64,000 bases of DNA, taken from positions 1 through 64,000 of the forward strand of contig NZ_JAATTV010000015.1 in assembly GCF_013414195.1 (NCBI RefSeq). The letters run 5' to 3'. The position numbers were made by a program, and so were the translations under genes. Shown here piece by piece: positions 62,318 through 64,000 of the stretch. Within the stretch, counting starts at the first letter, position 1; each line of letters starts with the position of its first letter. Source of the DNA: Psychrobacter sp. BI730. GTDB taxonomy: Bacteria; Pseudomonadota; Gammaproteobacteria; Pseudomonadales; Moraxellaceae. Below the pieces are notes generated by a model. It saw nothing but the letters and a program-made list of their open reading frames with translations, searched no databases and was not told the origin of the DNA.

Positions 62318-62334
62318 TACAAGCACTGTGCCAA
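62318..62334 (-). promoter_or_regulatory. Sigma54 promoter of the urease operon
   Basis: On the minus strand TTGGCACAGTGCTTGTA matches the -24/-12 consensus (TGGCAC, five bases, TTGC) except that the -12 GC is GT and one base after the -24 box differs. The GG-to-GT distance is the required ten bases. Predicted start near 62306, about 190 bases before ureD. Confidence 0.6.
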
Positions 62335-62495
62335 CTCTTGATAGCAGATAATCAAATAGACAACCTTATCGGCTCAAAACCTTGATTTGTCTGCGCTTTT
62401 TTTTATTTAACTTAAATGATAAAAATAACCGTATATTTCCAGCTATTTTCTTAACGTTTTTTGAGCCTTATCTATTTATAAAATCAGCAGATATT

Positions 62496-62512
62496 TGCAC
62501 CAAAATAGTACA
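62496..62512. promoter_or_regulatory. NtrC-type enhancer upstream of ureD
   Basis: TGCACCAAAATAGTACA agrees with the enteric NtrC site TGCACCAAAATGGTGCA at 15 of 17 positions. It lies about 160 bases upstream of the sigma54 promoter, a usual enhancer distance. A weaker related half site begins at 62531 reading leftward. Confidence 0.6.
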
Positions 62513-62879
62513 TTTTGTCCATAACAGTGCATTTTTTAGCGTTATTGTTAGCGCAATACTTTATGAAGATGTTAGATAAGCAAAAATACTAAACGCATAA
62601 CTATTTGCAGGCTTAGTCAGTAAGATAGGTAGATTGTAGGGCTATTAATCAGGTATTCTATGTTAAAAAGTCAGGTCAGACATGATTTACGCTCTTTGTA
62701 TCGATATAGACACTGTCGATACAGGTACTATCAATATCTGTATGACTTGATAATAGATAAGATAGTATTTATCTACTTTTAGACGTATTTTTAGTATAAG
62801 TTTTAATATAAGCAATGAGTCCTAGACATATCGGAGGGTCACTTTTTCAGCTATTTTATGCACAAACCCATTTTATAGG

Positions 62880-62906
62880 CTTGAATAGTGAGCGCAGCCC
62901 CCTTAT
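62880..62906 (+). promoter_or_regulatory. Heat-shock (sigma32-type) promoter of clpP
   Basis: CTTGAA (62880-62885), 13 bases, then CCCCTTAT (62899-62906) fits the sigma32 consensus CTTGAA-N13-CCCCATnT. It ends 84 bases before the clpP start. ClpP is a heat-shock gene in E. coli, so the assignment makes biological sense. Confidence 0.6.
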
Positions 62907-62990
62907 AAACAACCCATTAGTCAAAAACTACTAGACAATAAAATCATTCAATCCATTTTTATTTTATACATTTATCGATAGGACTTTTCT

Positions 62991-63665
62991 ATGACAGATT
63001 ATGATCGCATCACTGCCAACCCGCATTTTGATATGCTGATGAGTGCGCACAAAGAAGTACAGACCACACAAGCGGCTTTAGTACCTATGGTGGTTGAACA
63101 GTCCTCACGCGGTGAACGCTCGTTTGATATTTTTTCACGTCTATTACGTGAGCGTGTTATCTTCTTGACCGGTCAGGTCGAAGACAACATGGCCAACCTT
63201 ATCGTCGCCCAGTTGCTATTCTTAGAAGCTGAAAATCCTGATAAAGATATCCATTTGTATATCAACTCACCAGGTGGTTCAGTAAGCGCTGGATTGGCTA
63301 TTTTTGATACCATGAACTTCATCAAACCTGAAGTATCCACTATCTGTATGGGCGGTGCTTATAGCATGGGTTCATTCCTATTGGCTGCTGGTCAAAAAGG
63401 CAAGCGCTACTCACTGGCTAATGCTCGCGTTATGATTCACCAGCCTTCAGGCGGCGCGCAGGGTCAAGCAACTGATATCGAAATTAACGCTCGTGAAATT
63501 CTTAAAACTCGTGCACGTCTAAATAGTATCTTAGCTGAGCGCACTGGTCAGCCAGTAGAGAAAATCGAAAAAGACGTTGAGCGTGATTATTGGTTAGATG
63601 CACAAGAAGCCAAAGAGTATGGTTTGGTTGACGAAGTATTAGAGCGTCGTCCTGAATCTTTGTAA
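62991..63665 (+). CDS. clpP: ATP-dependent Clp protease proteolytic subunit
   Basis: The 224-residue serine peptidase forms the ClpP barrel. The catalytic triad is Ser125 ([10 protein letters not shown]), His150 ([10 protein letters not shown]) and Asp199 (VERDYWLD). [19 protein letters not shown] forms the substrate channel region. The sequence between residues 1 and 25 would be removed as a propeptide. AGGAC precedes the ATG. clpX follows by 186 bases on the same strand. Confidence 0.97.
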   Translation: MTDYDRITANPHFDMLMSAHKEVQTTQAALVPMVVEQSSRGERSFDIFSRLLRERVIFLTGQVEDNMANLIVAQLLFLEAENPDKDIHLYINSPGGSVSAGLAIFDTMNFIKPEVSTICMGGAYSMGSFLLAAGQKGKRYSLANARVMIHQPSGGAQGQATDIEINAREILKTRARLNSILAERTGQPVEKIEKDVERDYWLDAQEAKEYGLVDEVLERRPESL

Positions 63666-63851
63666 TCTAAGCATTAACGTGATGCCTCTTCATTGAGAGT
63701 GCAATCATAAGACCTTTTATAGTTTATTTGCCGTACAGTAAACCGTTATCAATGTCATGCCCGACTATTAGATGGTATGACCATTGAATTGATACGATAA
63801 TCGACATACTACAAATAAACTAACCAGTTTTAAATTTTAGGAGCGCCTTTT

Positions 63852-64000
63852 ATGGCAGAAGATAATACCCCGCAGTGTTCGTTTTGCGGTAAAGCCAAAA
63901 GCGATGTACAGCAACTGATTGCTGCTGACGATGCCAACATCTGTAATGAATGTATCGAGCTATGTACTGACTTAATCGCAGACAGCGCAGAGCACGGTGA
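63852..64000 (+). CDS. clpX: ATP-dependent protease ATPase subunit ClpX, N-terminal fragment
   Basis: The gene runs off the right edge. The visible 49 residues begin [19 protein letters not shown] and carry the complete C4 zinc finger of ClpX (Cys-x2-Cys and [10 protein letters not shown]), which dimerises and binds adaptors. ClpX unfolds proteins and feeds them to ClpP. An AGGAG lies eight bases before the ATG. Confidence 0.97.
   Translation, partial: MAEDNTPQCSFCGKAKSDVQQLIAADDANICNECIELCTDLIADSAEHG

Larger units (their letters stand above)
62114..62990. other. Divergent regulatory region between ureD and clpP
   Basis: These 877 bases hold no supported gene but several regulatory signals: the ureD sigma54 promoter, an NtrC-like site and a heat-shock promoter for clpP (each listed). 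There is also a perfect TGTATCGA/TCGATACA inverted repeat at 62697-62704 and 62716-62723 of unknown role. Confidence 0.5.

Overview
The window is chromosomal DNA from a gammaproteobacterium of the Moraxellaceae, most like Psychrobacter. The reasons are the protein style (Acinetobacter/Psychrobacter-like FabB, PabB, FadBA and short-form HisG), the ibaG-murA-hisG-hisD-hisC and rpsL-rpsG-fusA-tuf gene orders, moderate G+C, and a NadV plus NadM-Nudix NAD-salvage pair. The genus is inferred from memory of these families, not from a database search. No rRNA, tRNA, CRISPR array or prophage was seen.

Layout. 1-3.95 kb: the str operon on the minus strand (rpsL, rpsG, fusA, start of tuf), with a clear sigma70 promoter and an attenuator-like leader hairpin before rpsL. 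4.2-8.8 kb: an EcsC-family protein, then fabB-pabB. 8.9-14.1 kb: ibaG, murA, hisG, hisD and hisC on the minus strand. 14.3-21.6 kb: an esterase, the envelope genes dolP and yraN, divergent rsmI, a PfkB kinase, metY and nfuA. 22.2-26.8 kb: an alpha/beta hydrolase and a NAD-salvage cassette (nadM-Nudix, nadV, SGNH hydrolase). 26.9-36 kb: rpmE2, a YceI protein, a FemAB-like transferase flanked by two near-identical inverted terminators, a lipoprotein, a flavoprotein, a LOG protein, a hydrolase, a DnaQ-like exonuclease and an M23 peptidase. 36.1-48 kb: phoR-phoB with a Pho box, dtd, psd, an HD hydrolase, an isochorismatase-like hydrolase, fadBA, ispA and a DUF72 protein.

The accessory part is 47.7-51.4 kb. 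It holds an AT-rich lone gene with an N-terminal HEPN ribonuclease-type motif, a decayed copy of the 3' end of sodB with its terminator, an IS630-type element and an SDR oxidoreductase, and it ends at intact sodB. After rdgB and tig comes a complete urease cluster (ureD, ureA, a fused ureB-ureC, ureE, ureF, ureG, ureJ) on the minus strand. It lies between tig and clpP-clpX, which are neighbours in many gammaproteobacteria.

The most noteworthy items are five. (1) A single-ORF UreB-UreC fusion has all nickel and catalytic residues in place. (2) A sigma54 promoter with an upstream NtrC-like site precedes ureD, which implies nitrogen control. (3) The HEPN-motif gene lies in a recombined region. 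(4) A sodB remnant shows that this locus was once duplicated. (5) PhoR lacks the N-terminal membrane part, although phoB keeps a good Pho box. Function calls rest on motif reading only.
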